Shown here piece by piece: positions 36,346 through 43,719 of a stretch of DNA of 64,000 bases. The stretch is from CAVZGO01 sp963774935 (GTDB lineage: Bacteria; Chloroflexota; Anaerolineae; Anaerolineales; UBA4823): the NCBI GenBank assembly GCA_963774935.1, contig CAVZGO010000012.1:5881-69880 (forward strand). The letters are read 5' to 3'. Below the pieces are notes generated by a model. That model saw only the letters and a program-made list of their open reading frames with translations. It did not search any database and was not told the DNA's origin. The translations under genes and the position numbers were made by a program. Every line of letters starts with the position of its first letter. The stretch's first letter is position 1.

Positions 36346-36513
36346 ATGGCTTCCAAGAAAGATGTTCGGCCGGTCATAACGCTGGCTTGCACTGAGTGTA
36401 AAGAACGAAATTACACCACTGAAAAGAATCGGCGCAATGACCCTGGCCGGATGGAAATGATGAAATATTGTGCGCGCTGCCGTAAGCACACGCAGCATCG
36501 CGAGACGAAGTAA
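36346..36513 (+). CDS. rpmG: 50S ribosomal protein L33
   Basis: 55 residues, 21 bases after tuf. The sequence has MASKKDVRPVITLACTECK, then a basic middle with YTTEKNRRNDP, then YCARCRKHTQH; the two CxxC pairs (CTEC and CARC) mark the zinc-binding C+ form of L33. It is a structural protein of the large subunit near the E site. The classical rpmG-secE order follows, with tRNA-Trp inserted between. The reading frame is short but unambiguous. Confidence 0.93.
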   Translation: MASKKDVRPVITLACTECKERNYTTEKNRRNDPGRMEMMKYCARCRKHTQHRETK

Positions 36514-36523
36514 GGAGAAGATG

Positions 36524-36560
36524 CTGCTGGCTGTCAAAGTTTGCTTCTGACGGCCAGCAG
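36524..36560 (+). other. strong hairpin between rpmG and tRNA-Trp
   Basis: A 13-bp stem (CTGCTGGCTGTCA with TGACGGCCAGCAG, one G-U pair) and an 11-nt loop. No T-run follows, so it is more likely an RNA processing or stability element than a terminator. Confidence 0.5.
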
Positions 36561-36572
36561 ATAGCGGTTCAC

Positions 36573-36646
36573 AGGCCAGTAGCTCAATTTGGCAGAGCAC
36601 CGCTCTCCAAAAGCGGGGGTTGTGGGTTCGATTCCTGCCTGGCCTG
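36573..36646 (+). tRNA. tRNA-Trp (CCA)
   Basis: 74-nt cloverleaf: acceptor AGGCCAG with CTGGCCT, anticodon CCA in CTCCAAA, T-loop TTCGATTC. Position between rpmG and secE is the one seen in many bacteria. Confidence 0.95.
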
Positions 36647-36661
36647 CCTGATATAGTGGCG

Positions 36662-36686
36662 ACGCCGTCTTCCGGGGCGGCGTTTT
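36662..36686 (+). terminator. hairpin with T-run before secE
   Basis: ACGCCG pairs with CGGCGT around a 10-nt loop and is followed by TTTTG. It probably lowers read-through from the tRNA-Trp gene or sets the 3' end of the tRNA precursor. Confidence 0.5.
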
Positions 36687-36734
36687 GCCCGTAGCCAAAG
36701 ATGAATGGAGACCATTCTCTAGAAGGAGAAATCG

Positions 36735-37007
36735 GTGGCTAAGGAAGAAAATAAAATTGAAAAGAAGGAAGAAAAATCCGTCACTCGTAGCAAGCCGAAT
36801 TTCTTTCAGCGCACAGGTGAGCGGATTAAGAATTACTTTGCTGAAACTCGTGGTGAGCTTCGCAAAGTTTCCTGGCCTACCCGTCGTGAAGCGCTTTACC
36901 TCACCGGTGTAGTGCTAGTTGTGACTGCGATTATGTCGATTCTTCTGGGGAGCTTCGACTATCTCTTTAGTAAGCTTTTTGAGTGGATTATAACCTTGCC
37001 TCTCTAA
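36735..37007 (+). CDS. secE: preprotein translocase subunit SecE
   Basis: 90 residues from GTG 36735 after GAAGGAGAAATCG. A charged N-terminal half (KKEEKSVTRSKPNFFQR) is followed by the amphipathic helix ETRGELRKVSWPTRREAL, whose RKVSWPTR is the SecE signature, and one membrane helix. It clamps SecY in the Sec translocon. It is followed after 19 bases by nusG, the universal order. Confidence 0.92.
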   Translation: MAKEENKIEKKEEKSVTRSKPNFFQRTGERIKNYFAETRGELRKVSWPTRREALYLTGVVLVVTAIMSILLGSFDYLFSKLFEWIITLPL

Positions 37008-37026
37008 GCCTGTGAGGAAGGAAATT

Positions 37027-37755
37027 ATGGACCTATTTGACCGCGATGACCCATTGAAAGAGGCGCTTCGAGCGCTGAGCTCGAATCCTGAACCACTGAA
37101 GGATGAGCCTGTGGAAGAACAGGAGCCTTCCGAGGTTGACATGGAAGCCGCGGCTATTGAGGAGTCACTCACGCTTGAGGAGTCATTCTCGACTGAAGAG
37201 TCACTCTTGATTGAGGCTCCACTGTCTGAGGATGGTCGCGCCTGGTACGTGGTGCATTGCTATTCGGGCTATGAAAATAAAGTACGCCACAACTTAGAGC
37301 AACGCATTGAGACCATGGGCATGAAGGACAAGATTTTTGACGTTGTCGTGCCAACCGAGGAAGAGATAGAAGTCAAGGAAGGCAAGCGTCGCACTGTTGA
37401 GCGAAGAGTCTTCCCCGGTTATATTCTGGTCAATATGATCTTGTCTGAAGAATCGTGGTATGTTGTCCGCAATACTCCTGGTGTAACCGGATTTGTTGGA
37501 ATGGGCAATACTCCTACCCCCTTGCGACCTGAAGAAGTCACTCAGATTATTAAGCGTATGGAAGCAGAAGCACCGCGTATTAAAGTCACCTTTAAATCCG
37601 GTGAACGTGTGCGCATCGTCGATGGACCATTCAATGATTTTCGCGGTACTGTCTCTGAGATTGATATGGAGCGTGCCAAAGTGCGTGTAATGGTCAATTT
37701 CTTTGGACGCGAAACACCTGTAGAACTGGACTTTTTACAGGTGGAGAAGGCATAG
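37027..37755 (+). CDS. nusG: transcription termination/antitermination protein NusG with acidic N-terminal extension
   Basis: 242 residues from ATG 37027, chosen because AGGAAGG lies just upstream; GTG 37012 is the alternative. The NGN domain starts at about residue 72 (WYVVHCYSGYENKVRHNLEQR), with RRVFPGYILVNM and NTPGVTGFVG, and the C-terminal KOW module GERVRIVDGPFNDFRGTVSEID is complete. Before it lies an acidic extension of about 70 residues with repeated EESLTLEES and EESLL units, absent from E. coli NusG. It binds RNA polymerase and affects pausing and Rho-dependent termination. Confidence 0.92.
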   Translation: MDLFDRDDPLKEALRALSSNPEPLKDEPVEEQEPSEVDMEAAAIEESLTLEESFSTEESLLIEAPLSEDGRAWYVVHCYSGYENKVRHNLEQRIETMGMKDKIFDVVVPTEEEIEVKEGKRRTVERRVFPGYILVNMILSEESWYVVRNTPGVTGFVGMGNTPTPLRPEEVTQIIKRMEAEAPRIKVTFKSGERVRIVDGPFNDFRGTVSEIDMERAKVRVMVNFFGRETPVELDFLQVEKA

Positions 37756-37812
37756 GATGTTTACGTCGACCAGCTCATAGGGGTCTATCCTATCAGTCGG
37801 TCGTTGAAATAA

Positions 37813-37851
37813 GTGGAAGGGTGTAACCCACCCGCCATTACCACAAAGGAG
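37813..37851 (+). promoter_or_regulatory. rplK leader element
   Basis: GTGGAAGGGTG at 37813-37823 and ACCACAAAGGAG at 37840-37851 flank a short loop; GTGG can pair with CCAC beside the ribosome site. The same element precedes rplA (38289-38334), which suggests a protein-binding site for translational control. Confidence 0.45.
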
Positions 37852-37856
37852 AAGTT

Positions 37857-38282
37857 ATGGCAAAGAAGTTAAAAGCAATCGTACGATTACAGATCACTGC
37901 CGGCAAGGCAAACCCGGCGCCTCCAATCGGCCCGGCTCTGGCAGGACATGGTATCAATTTGATGGCATTCTGTAAGGAATATAACGCTCGCACATCGAAC
38001 CGTATGGGCGAAATTATTCCAGCCGAAATCAGCATTTTCACAGATGGCTCTTTTACCTTTATCCTGAAGACCCCGCCAGCCTCGGTTCTACTTAAGAAAG
38101 CTGCCGGTGTAGAGAAAGGTTCAGCCCTATCTCCTCGTGAGAAGGTTGGTAAGGTGACCCGCGCTCAGGTGCGCGAAATTGCTGAATTGAAAATGAAGGA
38201 CCTTAATGCGATCGATTTGGAAGGTGCAATTCGCCAGATCGAAGGCACAGCCCGAAATATGGGGCTGGAGGTCGTAGACTGA
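37857..38282 (+). CDS. rplK: 50S ribosomal protein L11
   Basis: 141 residues, the family's standard length. The N-terminal domain has IVRLQITAGKANPAPPIGPALAGHGINLMAFCKEYNART, with the Pro-rich loop that binds thiostrepton-type inhibitors near 23S rRNA. The C-terminal rRNA-binding part begins around TPPASVLLKKAAGVEKGS. It forms the stalk base with L10/L12 and takes part in GTPase activation. AAAGGAG lies five bases from ATG. It follows nusG after 101 bases and precedes rplA. Confidence 0.95.
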   Translation: MAKKLKAIVRLQITAGKANPAPPIGPALAGHGINLMAFCKEYNARTSNRMGEIIPAEISIFTDGSFTFILKTPPASVLLKKAAGVEKGSALSPREKVGKVTRAQVREIAELKMKDLNAIDLEGAIRQIEGTARNMGLEVVD

Positions 38283-38288
38283 TTCCCC

Positions 38289-38334
38289 GTGGGAGGGTGG
38301 ACCGATCGTCTCACCCGATAGCACCACAAAGGAG
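38289..38334 (+). promoter_or_regulatory. rplA leader element
   Basis: GTGGGAGGGTG at 38289-38299 and ACCACAAAGGAG at 38323-38334, a near copy of the element before rplK. Sequestration of the ribosome site by GTGG-CCAC pairing is possible. L1 is a plausible ligand by analogy with the L11 operon of other bacteria. Confidence 0.45.
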
Positions 38335-38339
38335 ACCCG

Positions 38340-39056
38340 ATGGCAAAACATGGAAAGAAATATCTGGCTGCTGCCGCAAAAATTGAGGCTGATCGCCTGT
38401 ACAATCCAAAGGAAGCCGTGGCGCTCGCCAGGGCAACCGCAGTAACCAAGTTTGATAGCACTGTTGAAATTCACATGCGTCTGGGAGTTGATCCGCGGCA
38501 TGCCGACCAGCAGGTGCGAGATGTTGTTGTGTTACCGCATGGCTTAGGGAAGACGGTGCGTGTGTTGGTATTCGCTCAAGGCGACGGAGCACAATTTGCC
38601 CGTGACGCAGGAGCCGATATTGTTGCTGATGACGAGATCATTAATAAAATCCAGGGTGGTTGGACCGATTTTGATGTTGCGATTGCCACACCGGATATGA
38701 TGGGTAAAGTCGGTCGCCTGGGTCGCGTTTTAGGCCCGCGTGGTCTGATGCCGAGCCCTAAGGCGGGAACGGTTGTTCCTGCCGAAGACGTTGCCCGCGT
38801 GATCAATGAGGCCAAAGCTGGTCGTGTTGAATTTCGCGTTGATAAGACAGCGAACCTGCACATACCGATTGGCAAAGCATCTTTCGATGAGATTAAGCTG
38901 TATGAAAATTTGGCAGCTCTGATGGAAGCAGTCAAGAAAGCTCGCCCCGCCACATCGAAAGGCGCTTATATTAAGCGTGTTACCCTGACCACTACGATGG
39001 GTCCTGGGATCAAGGTTGACCCAACCCAGGCGCAATCGATGGAGATGGTTGAGTAA
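38340..39056 (+). CDS. rplA: 50S ribosomal protein L1
   Basis: 238 residues. The central signature is DMMGKVGRLGRVLGPRGLMPSPKAGTV, close to the PROSITE L1 pattern, with the preceding EIHMRLGVDPRHADQQVRDVVVLPHG strand in domain I and VEFRVDKTANLHIPIGKASF near the end. It binds 23S rRNA at the E-site stalk and in several bacteria represses its own mRNA. Start, spacing and length are standard; ribosome site AAAGGAG. Confidence 0.95.
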   Translation: MAKHGKKYLAAAAKIEADRLYNPKEAVALARATAVTKFDSTVEIHMRLGVDPRHADQQVRDVVVLPHGLGKTVRVLVFAQGDGAQFARDAGADIVADDEIINKIQGGWTDFDVAIATPDMMGKVGRLGRVLGPRGLMPSPKAGTVVPAEDVARVINEAKAGRVEFRVDKTANLHIPIGKASFDEIKLYENLAALMEAVKKARPATSKGAYIKRVTLTTTMGPGIKVDPTQAQSMEMVE

Positions 39057-39071
39057 AATTTTAGCTAGAGA

Positions 39072-39250
39072 ATCCAGGCGGGTTTAACCGCCTAGCTTCG
39101 CCGAAGACAGCGGGTGCCGTAGGGCTTAATTTCCTGCCGAGGTGAAGATTGCTCCAATAATAATACCCTGTGATGCTTCATCCCAGGGGAACCCGTAAGG
39201 GTGTGGAGAGTCTTTGCCAGGTCTAATTGCGAGGCAAAGACTTTACATTA
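39072..39250 (+). promoter_or_regulatory. ribosomal protein L10 leader
   Basis: The 214-base gap before rplJ carries the characteristic L10-leader core (CCGAAGACAGCGGGTGCC and TTTCCTGCCGAGG), followed by a hairpin AGTCTTTGCC/GGCAAAGACT at 39209-39242. In other bacteria the L10-(L12)4 complex binds this RNA to repress rplJ-rplL. Confidence 0.8.
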
Positions 39251-39270
39251 TGAAAGGAGGTGAATAAACA

Positions 39271-39816
39271 TTGGCTATCTCTAAACAACGCAAGATCGAG
39301 CTTATTGATTCTTATGCCGAGTGGATGCAGCGGAGCAAAGCTATCATCGTTACTGAGTATACCGGCCTGTCGATGAAGCAGATCGACGATCTACGCAGCA
39401 AAGTGCGTGAGGCTGGAGGTGAATTCCACATTGTGAAGAACACCCTAGGGCAGGTTGCCTTTAATTCCTATGGGCTTCCTCAGTCAGATCAGCTTTTAAA
39501 AGGCAGTTCTGCGGTTGCATTTGCATTCAATGACGCTCCAGTGATGGCAAAGGTAATGACCGAAATTGCCCGGACGTCTGATGCTGTAAAGGTCAAGGGC
39601 GGTTATCTGGGTAAGAACTACATGACCGCTGAGCAGGTTAAAGCGTTGGCTGATCTGCCGCCGTTGCCGGTAATGCGCTCCCAATTGCTGGGAGTTCTGT
39701 CAGCCCCTGCCAGCAAGCTGGTTCGTACGCTTGCAGAGCCGGCTCGACAGATTGCTGCTGTATTGAAGGCATACGCTGAACCCGAAGGGCAAAGTGCCGA
39801 TCCGACAGCTGCCTGA
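39271..39816 (+). CDS. rplJ: 50S ribosomal protein L10
   Basis: 181 residues from TTG 39271, the only start close to the GGAGG upstream. MAISKQRKIELIDSYAEWMQRS and IIVTEYTGLSMKQIDDLRSKVREAGGEFHIVKNTL are the conserved rRNA-binding portion; the C-terminal helix with KLVRTLAEPARQIAAVLKAYAE binds the L7/L12 dimers. It forms the flexible stalk of the large subunit and, with L12, feeds back on its own leader. Confidence 0.95.
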   Translation: MAISKQRKIELIDSYAEWMQRSKAIIVTEYTGLSMKQIDDLRSKVREAGGEFHIVKNTLGQVAFNSYGLPQSDQLLKGSSAVAFAFNDAPVMAKVMTEIARTSDAVKVKGGYLGKNYMTAEQVKALADLPPLPVMRSQLLGVLSAPASKLVRTLAEPARQIAAVLKAYAEPEGQSADPTAA

Positions 39817-39900
39817 AAAGAATTGTGTAGGAACATTTTAATCAATAAACGATCTTGGTGATCGTACCTAGTCAAGGATATTTTTACAAGGAGTATGAAG

Positions 39901-40284
39901 ATGGCTGATTTAGAGAAACTCGTTGAGGAGCTGAGCAAGCTTAGTGTCCTCGAAGCTGCAGAATTGGTAAAACTCTTGGAAGGAAAATGGGGCGTTTCTG
40001 CCGCCGCTCCGGTAGCAATGGCTGCTGCCGCAGCTTCTTCTGGAGCCGCCGCAGCTGAACCGGTTGAAGAGAAGACTGAATTCGATGTGATCATCAAGGA
40101 TGCTGGTCCGAAGAAGATCGAGACGATTAAGGTCATTCGCCAGCTTACCAGCCTGGGTCTGAAAGAAGCCAAGGATATGGCTGAGACTGCCGGTGGTAAG
40201 GTAATGGAAGCAGTGAGCAAGGAAGTTGCCGCAGATGCAAAAGCCAAGCTCGAAGCTGCTGGCGCTGTTGTAGAAGTCGCATAA
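39901..40284 (+). CDS. rplL: 50S ribosomal protein L7/L12
   Basis: 127 residues from ATG 39901, seven bases after AAGGAG; ATG 39895 lies too close. ADLEKLVEELSKLSVLEAAELVKLLEGKWG is the dimerisation domain, an Ala-rich hinge follows, and the C-terminal factor-binding domain has KIETIKVIRQLTSLGLKEAKDMAE and the usual KLEAAGAVVEVA end. Multiple dimers on L10 recruit the translation GTPases such as EF-Tu. It is the last gene of the unit and a terminator follows. Confidence 0.95.
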   Translation: MADLEKLVEELSKLSVLEAAELVKLLEGKWGVSAAAPVAMAAAAASSGAAAAEPVEEKTEFDVIIKDAGPKKIETIKVIRQLTSLGLKEAKDMAETAGGKVMEAVSKEVAADAKAKLEAAGAVVEVA

Positions 40285-40309
40285 CTTCCACAACTCACCA
40301 TTAAGAAAT

Positions 40310-40357
40310 AATTCCCCCGCCCGCTGTTTTGGTGGAGCGGGGGAATTTGTGTCTTTT
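40310..40357 (+). terminator. terminator after rplL
   Basis: AATTCCCCCGC at 40310-40320 pairs perfectly with GCGGGGGAATT at 40337-40347, followed by a T-rich stretch. It ends the ribosomal-protein transcript. Confidence 0.85.
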
Positions 40358-40411
40358 GTGTTTGTTAAGGCTGTGGTATATTAATATTAATAAAACTTGT
40401 AAGGAGGGTCT

Positions 40412-41086
40412 ATGACTGCTCGGATCTTAATAATCGAAGATGATGAGGCGATCCTTAAGTTCCTTCGCCGTGGCCTGGCATATGAAGGATACCAGGTAGA
40501 CACTGCACTGGATGGTCAATCTGGCTTGACCCTGGCGCGTGATAATCCTCCCGATCTGGTGGTACTTGATCTGATGCTACCAGGCATTGATGGTCTCGAA
40601 GTTTGCCGTCGACTCAGGGCAGGCGGTCCTGTGCCTATTTTAATTCTTACTGCCAAGGATACGGTCAACGATCGTATCCAGGGATTAGATATGGGTGCTG
40701 ATGATTATATGGTTAAGCCATTTAATCTGGATGAGCTGCTGGCGCGCATCCGCGCACTGCTGCGCCGCGCTCAACCCAGCCGCCCGCAAATCCTCCGTTT
40801 TGCCGATCTTGTGTTGGATACCGGAACTCGTCAGGCATCGCGCGGTGATCGTGTGATCTCGTTGACCGCAAAGGAATACGAATTGCTCGACTTGTTCTTG
40901 AGGCATCCCCGTCAGGTTCTGACCCGAGATATGATCTTCGATCGGGTTTGGGGCTACGATTTCGGTGGTGAGTTTAATATAATCGAGGTTTACATTCGTT
41001 ACTTGCGCCAGAAGCTGGAAACCGAGGGCGAACAACGCCTTATCCATACCGTCCGTGGTATGGGTTATGTTTTACGCGAAGCGTAA
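40412..41086 (+). CDS. OmpR-family response regulator
   Basis: 224 residues. Receiver domain with the acidic pair near IIEDDEAILKFLRRG, phosphoacceptor Asp in VVLDLMLPG (about residue 52) and the switch Lys in MVKPFN. From about residue 126 a winged-helix DNA-binding domain (LTAKEYELLDLFLRHPRQVLTRDMIFDRVWGYDF...YIRYLRQKLE) places it in the OmpR/PhoB group. It acts with the histidine kinase 155 bases downstream. AGGAGGG precedes the ATG. Confidence 0.92.
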   Translation: MTARILIIEDDEAILKFLRRGLAYEGYQVDTALDGQSGLTLARDNPPDLVVLDLMLPGIDGLEVCRRLRAGGPVPILILTAKDTVNDRIQGLDMGADDYMVKPFNLDELLARIRALLRRAQPSRPQILRFADLVLDTGTRQASRGDRVISLTAKEYELLDLFLRHPRQVLTRDMIFDRVWGYDFGGEFNIIEVYIRYLRQKLETEGEQRLIHTVRGMGYVLREA

Positions 41087-41138
41087 AACTTCCTTTGGCT
41101 CATGGTGTGCAACTGCTCTAATTGCACATACCTTTTCT

Positions 41139-41193
41139 GATATGCACACAAGTTGGGATGCGGCGTAGCCTCATTGCTTTTTGTGTGCATATC
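41139..41193. repeat. 13-bp perfect inverted repeat between regulator and kinase genes
   Basis: GATATGCACACAA (41139-41151) and TTGTGTGCATATC (41181-41193) are exact reverse complements separated by 29 bases. There is no T-run. It could be a pair of binding half-sites for the upstream response regulator, or an RNA hairpin separating the two messages. Confidence 0.7.
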
Positions 41194-41241
41194 TGGTTTG
41201 ATCGAGTTCTGATTGGGCATAATAATGCGATTTGGAGCTGA

Positions 41242-42648
41242 ATGGATCTGCGCTCGCGGTTAACCCTGTTCAATACATTCATAGTAGGGGGAGTTTTACT
41301 GTTATTTGGCACGGCTATATATTTGGCAGCCAGTCTCGCATTAACCAACCAGGTAGATAATGCCCTCGCGGGAGCTGCAAACCAGATCTTTCGTTATATA
41401 CGTGTAAATCAGGGTGGAGAACTTAAGATGGACACCTTGCCTGAGCTGGATTTGTCTACGGATGTGTACTTCCAGGTCTGGGGACGCGATTCAAGGTTGG
41501 AGTTCTCTTCATTAAACTTGGGCAACCTTTCTAAGGCATTAGATCCACGCAGTTTAGGAGCGGTAAAGCCGATTTTTCGAGAAACCCTGGTAAATAATGC
41601 ACGCATTCGCGTGCTTACAGTTCCATTAACGATAGGAAATAGCACCCGAGTGATTGGAACCTTACAAATAGCTGCCAGTCTTGGAGTGATTGATGCCACA
41701 TTGCGAGTGCTGCTGATTATATTGGTTTCCGGTTCGGTAATCGCGATGTTGATTGCGGGTCTGGCAGGTTGGTGGAGCACGAGCCAGGCATTGCGACCAT
41801 TAAACCTGGTTACTGAAACCGCTCTACAGATTACTCGTGCAGATGATCTGTCGCGCCGTATTCCTTATCAAGGCCCACCGGATGACGAAATCGGTCAGCT
41901 GATCACAGCTTTCAATCAGACCCTCGGACGTTTAGAAAATTTATTTACCAGTCAGCGCCGGTTCATAGCAGATGTGGGGCACGAGCTTCGAACTCCATTG
42001 ACGGTGATTCGCGGCAATGTGGATTTGATGCGCAGGATGAACTGTACGGATGAAGAGTCGATGATCAGCATTGAGAATGAAGTCGAACGCCTCACACGTC
42101 TGGTGGGTGATTTACTTCTATTAGCTCAAGCTGAATCTGGCAAAATTCCCCTGGCGCGGCGCACGGTGGAGCTCGATACCCTGGTGCTAGAAGCGATGCA
42201 GCAGATGCGCGTCCTTGCTAAGGATAAATTGTCATTTCGCCTGGGGGAATTTGACCAGGTGTTGGTTTGTGGCGATCAAGATCGATTAAAACAAGTATTG
42301 GTTAATCTAATTGGTAATGCAATTCAATATACGCCTCAAGGGGGCGAGATTGTTGTCGGGCTTGGGAAGGTGGAGAAGCAGGCGCGGCTTACAGTCAGTG
42401 ATACAGGTCCTGGCATCCCACCGGATGACATGCCCCACATATTTGAGCGATTTTACCGGGGTGAAAAGTCCCGCACTCGCAGTAAAGATGGCAAGGGCTT
42501 TGGGCTTGGGCTATCAATTGCTTATTGGATCGTCCGTAATCATGGGGGCAAAATAGATGTTGGCCCGAACCAGCCGCATGGCACCACATTTTGTGTGTGG
42601 TTACCATTGGCTGAAAGTCGTTGCCCGGACGAAATAAGCTCTAGTTGA
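41242..42648 (+). CDS. two-component sensor histidine kinase
   Basis: 468 residues: membrane helix at about 10-32, a periplasmic sensor of about 120 residues with FQVWGRDSRLEF, second helix around 150-172, HAMP linker (TSQALRPLNLVTETALQI), HisKA with phosphorylated His in DVGHELRTPLTVIRG, and HATPase with N-box NLIGNAIQYTPQG, D-box VSDTGPGIP and G-box GKGFGLGLSIA. It transfers phosphate to the upstream OmpR-type regulator. The signal is not predictable. A bidirectional terminator follows. Confidence 0.92.
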   Translation: MDLRSRLTLFNTFIVGGVLLLFGTAIYLAASLALTNQVDNALAGAANQIFRYIRVNQGGELKMDTLPELDLSTDVYFQVWGRDSRLEFSSLNLGNLSKALDPRSLGAVKPIFRETLVNNARIRVLTVPLTIGNSTRVIGTLQIAASLGVIDATLRVLLIILVSGSVIAMLIAGLAGWWSTSQALRPLNLVTETALQITRADDLSRRIPYQGPPDDEIGQLITAFNQTLGRLENLFTSQRRFIADVGHELRTPLTVIRGNVDLMRRMNCTDEESMISIENEVERLTRLVGDLLLLAQAESGKIPLARRTVELDTLVLEAMQQMRVLAKDKLSFRLGEFDQVLVCGDQDRLKQVLVNLIGNAIQYTPQGGEIVVGLGKVEKQARLTVSDTGPGIPPDDMPHIFERFYRGEKSRTRSKDGKGFGLGLSIAYWIVRNHGGKIDVGPNQPHGTTFCVWLPLAESRCPDEISSS

Positions 42649-42666
42649 CAAACCTTTTTGAATTTC

Positions 42667-42706
42667 AAAGGGTGGGTGTGGTTATTTAAACACCCACCCT
42701 TTAATT
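42667..42706. terminator. bidirectional hairpin terminator
   Basis: A 13-bp stem (AAAGGGTGGGTGT with ACACCCACCCTTT) between the convergent kinase gene and the next membrane-protein gene, with a T-run on the plus strand side. Confidence 0.8.
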
Positions 42707-42730
42707 ATTTAAGCCAGGAATACCCATTTC

Positions 42731-43492
42731 CTAATTTCGTCGGGGTAAGTTTGATCGAGATGAATTTCCTGAGCTATTTTGGTTTGATCCACCTGTTCGA
42801 CTCGGTGCTGCGGATTGCACCGGTGCATAGGTTGGCTCTTGCCGCGCATAAGTGGTTTCTGCAGGTAAATTCGCTTGATTGACCTGGCGGGATCCGGATG
42901 TGAGATTGGAATAATTGGTCGCATTGCCAAGAGAGCGGCTGTTTTGCGCTTGATTGGTTGTGTTAGCAAAGTAACCGCGTCGGTTGGCGTTGGTTCTTTG
43001 GTCCCGCTGGCTTAATAATCGAGTCCCCGCTAAAGAATACGTGCCGATTATTAGTACACGGATCAACCACACGAGAACCGCCACAAAGATGGGTACTACT
43101 CTCAAGAGAGATCCTCTGGCTACGACTTCATTTCCCAGGCTTGGATTATGGGTGATCGCGAGGGTTACTCCCCACCAGGTAAGCATAGCGTTCATGGTAG
43201 CCGCCAGCAGCCAGGCGCCGAATAGATACCAGGTTTCTGAAGGCTGCCCTGCTCCTTCTTCGGGTGTGTGAAGACGGGCGATCCCAGCAAAGTCAATTCC
43301 GCAAAAGGCTATCGCCAGGATTGTTGCCCAATGAATGCCCAAAAAACTGAGATTGCCGAGTAAATCTGAGAGGGCATATTCAGTCGTGCTGTAGTTGAAT
43401 ATTTCGAAGGCGATGAGCGCAGAAATCAGTATGACACCGAAAGCCAGGCCACGTTGGACACGAATGCGGGGAAAAGTTGATGCACTGTTCAT
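42731..43492 (-). CDS. four-helix membrane protein with Asn/Ser-rich tail
   Basis: 253 residues from ATG 43492 after AAAGGAGTGAAA; GTG 43498 is an alternative. The N-terminal 150 residues contain about four membrane helices (GLAFGVILISALIAFEIF, WATILAIAFCGIDFAGI, WLLAATMNAMLTWWGV, VVPIFVAVLVWLIRVLII). The last hundred residues are disordered, rich in Asn, Ser, Gln and Arg (for example NSSGNSSRSNLPRRN). No known family. It is divergent from the transglycosylase gene, which carries the operator region. Confidence 0.6.
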   Translation of the reverse strand: MNSASTFPRIRVQRGLAFGVILISALIAFEIFNYSTTEYALSDLLGNLSFLGIHWATILAIAFCGIDFAGIARLHTPEEGAGQPSETWYLFGAWLLAATMNAMLTWWGVTLAITHNPSLGNEVVARGSLLRVVPIFVAVLVWLIRVLIIGTYSLAGTRLLSQRDQRTNANRRGYFANTTNQAQNSRSLGNATNYSNLTSGSRQVNQANLPAETTYARQEPTYAPVQSAAPSRTGGSNQNSSGNSSRSNLPRRN

Positions 43493-43534
43493 TTTCACTC
43501 CTTTGGTCGATGGTAAGAAATTCTTAGCGAAGGG

Positions 43535-43562
43535 TTGACAAACATGAAACTCTTGGTAAAAT
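43535..43562 (+). promoter_or_regulatory. promoter of the lytic transglycosylase gene
   Basis: TTGACA (43535-43540) and TAAAAT (43557-43562) with 16-bp spacing. Two operator-like palindromes follow directly, overlapping the predicted transcription start. Confidence 0.75.
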
Positions 43563-43601
43563 AGAACAAATGTTCTTCTCTAATAATAGAACAATTGTCC
43601 T
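43563..43601. promoter_or_regulatory. two SOS-box-like palindromes
   Basis: AGAACAAATGTTCT at 43563-43576 and AGAACAATTGTCCT at 43588-43601, 25 bp from centre to centre. The first contains GAAC-N4-GTTC, the LexA-box core of Gram-positive bacteria; the second has one mismatch. Their location just downstream of the -10 box fits repression. Confidence 0.6.
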
Positions 43602-43719
43602 GTTTTGTCAAGGTTATTACGAACATCTTTTACACCAATGTAGGTAATCCTACAAACAGTATTCATAATCCATCACAGAATAGTATGCCGTCCGTACCAA
43701 AATTGTGTAGGAGGAAGTC

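Noticed and set aside
35062..36600. Three long antisense reading frames over tuf (288, 182 and 222 codons)
   Set aside because: They are His/Arg/Ser-rich shadows created by the extreme third-base G/C bias of tuf, and have no ribosome site or family resemblance.
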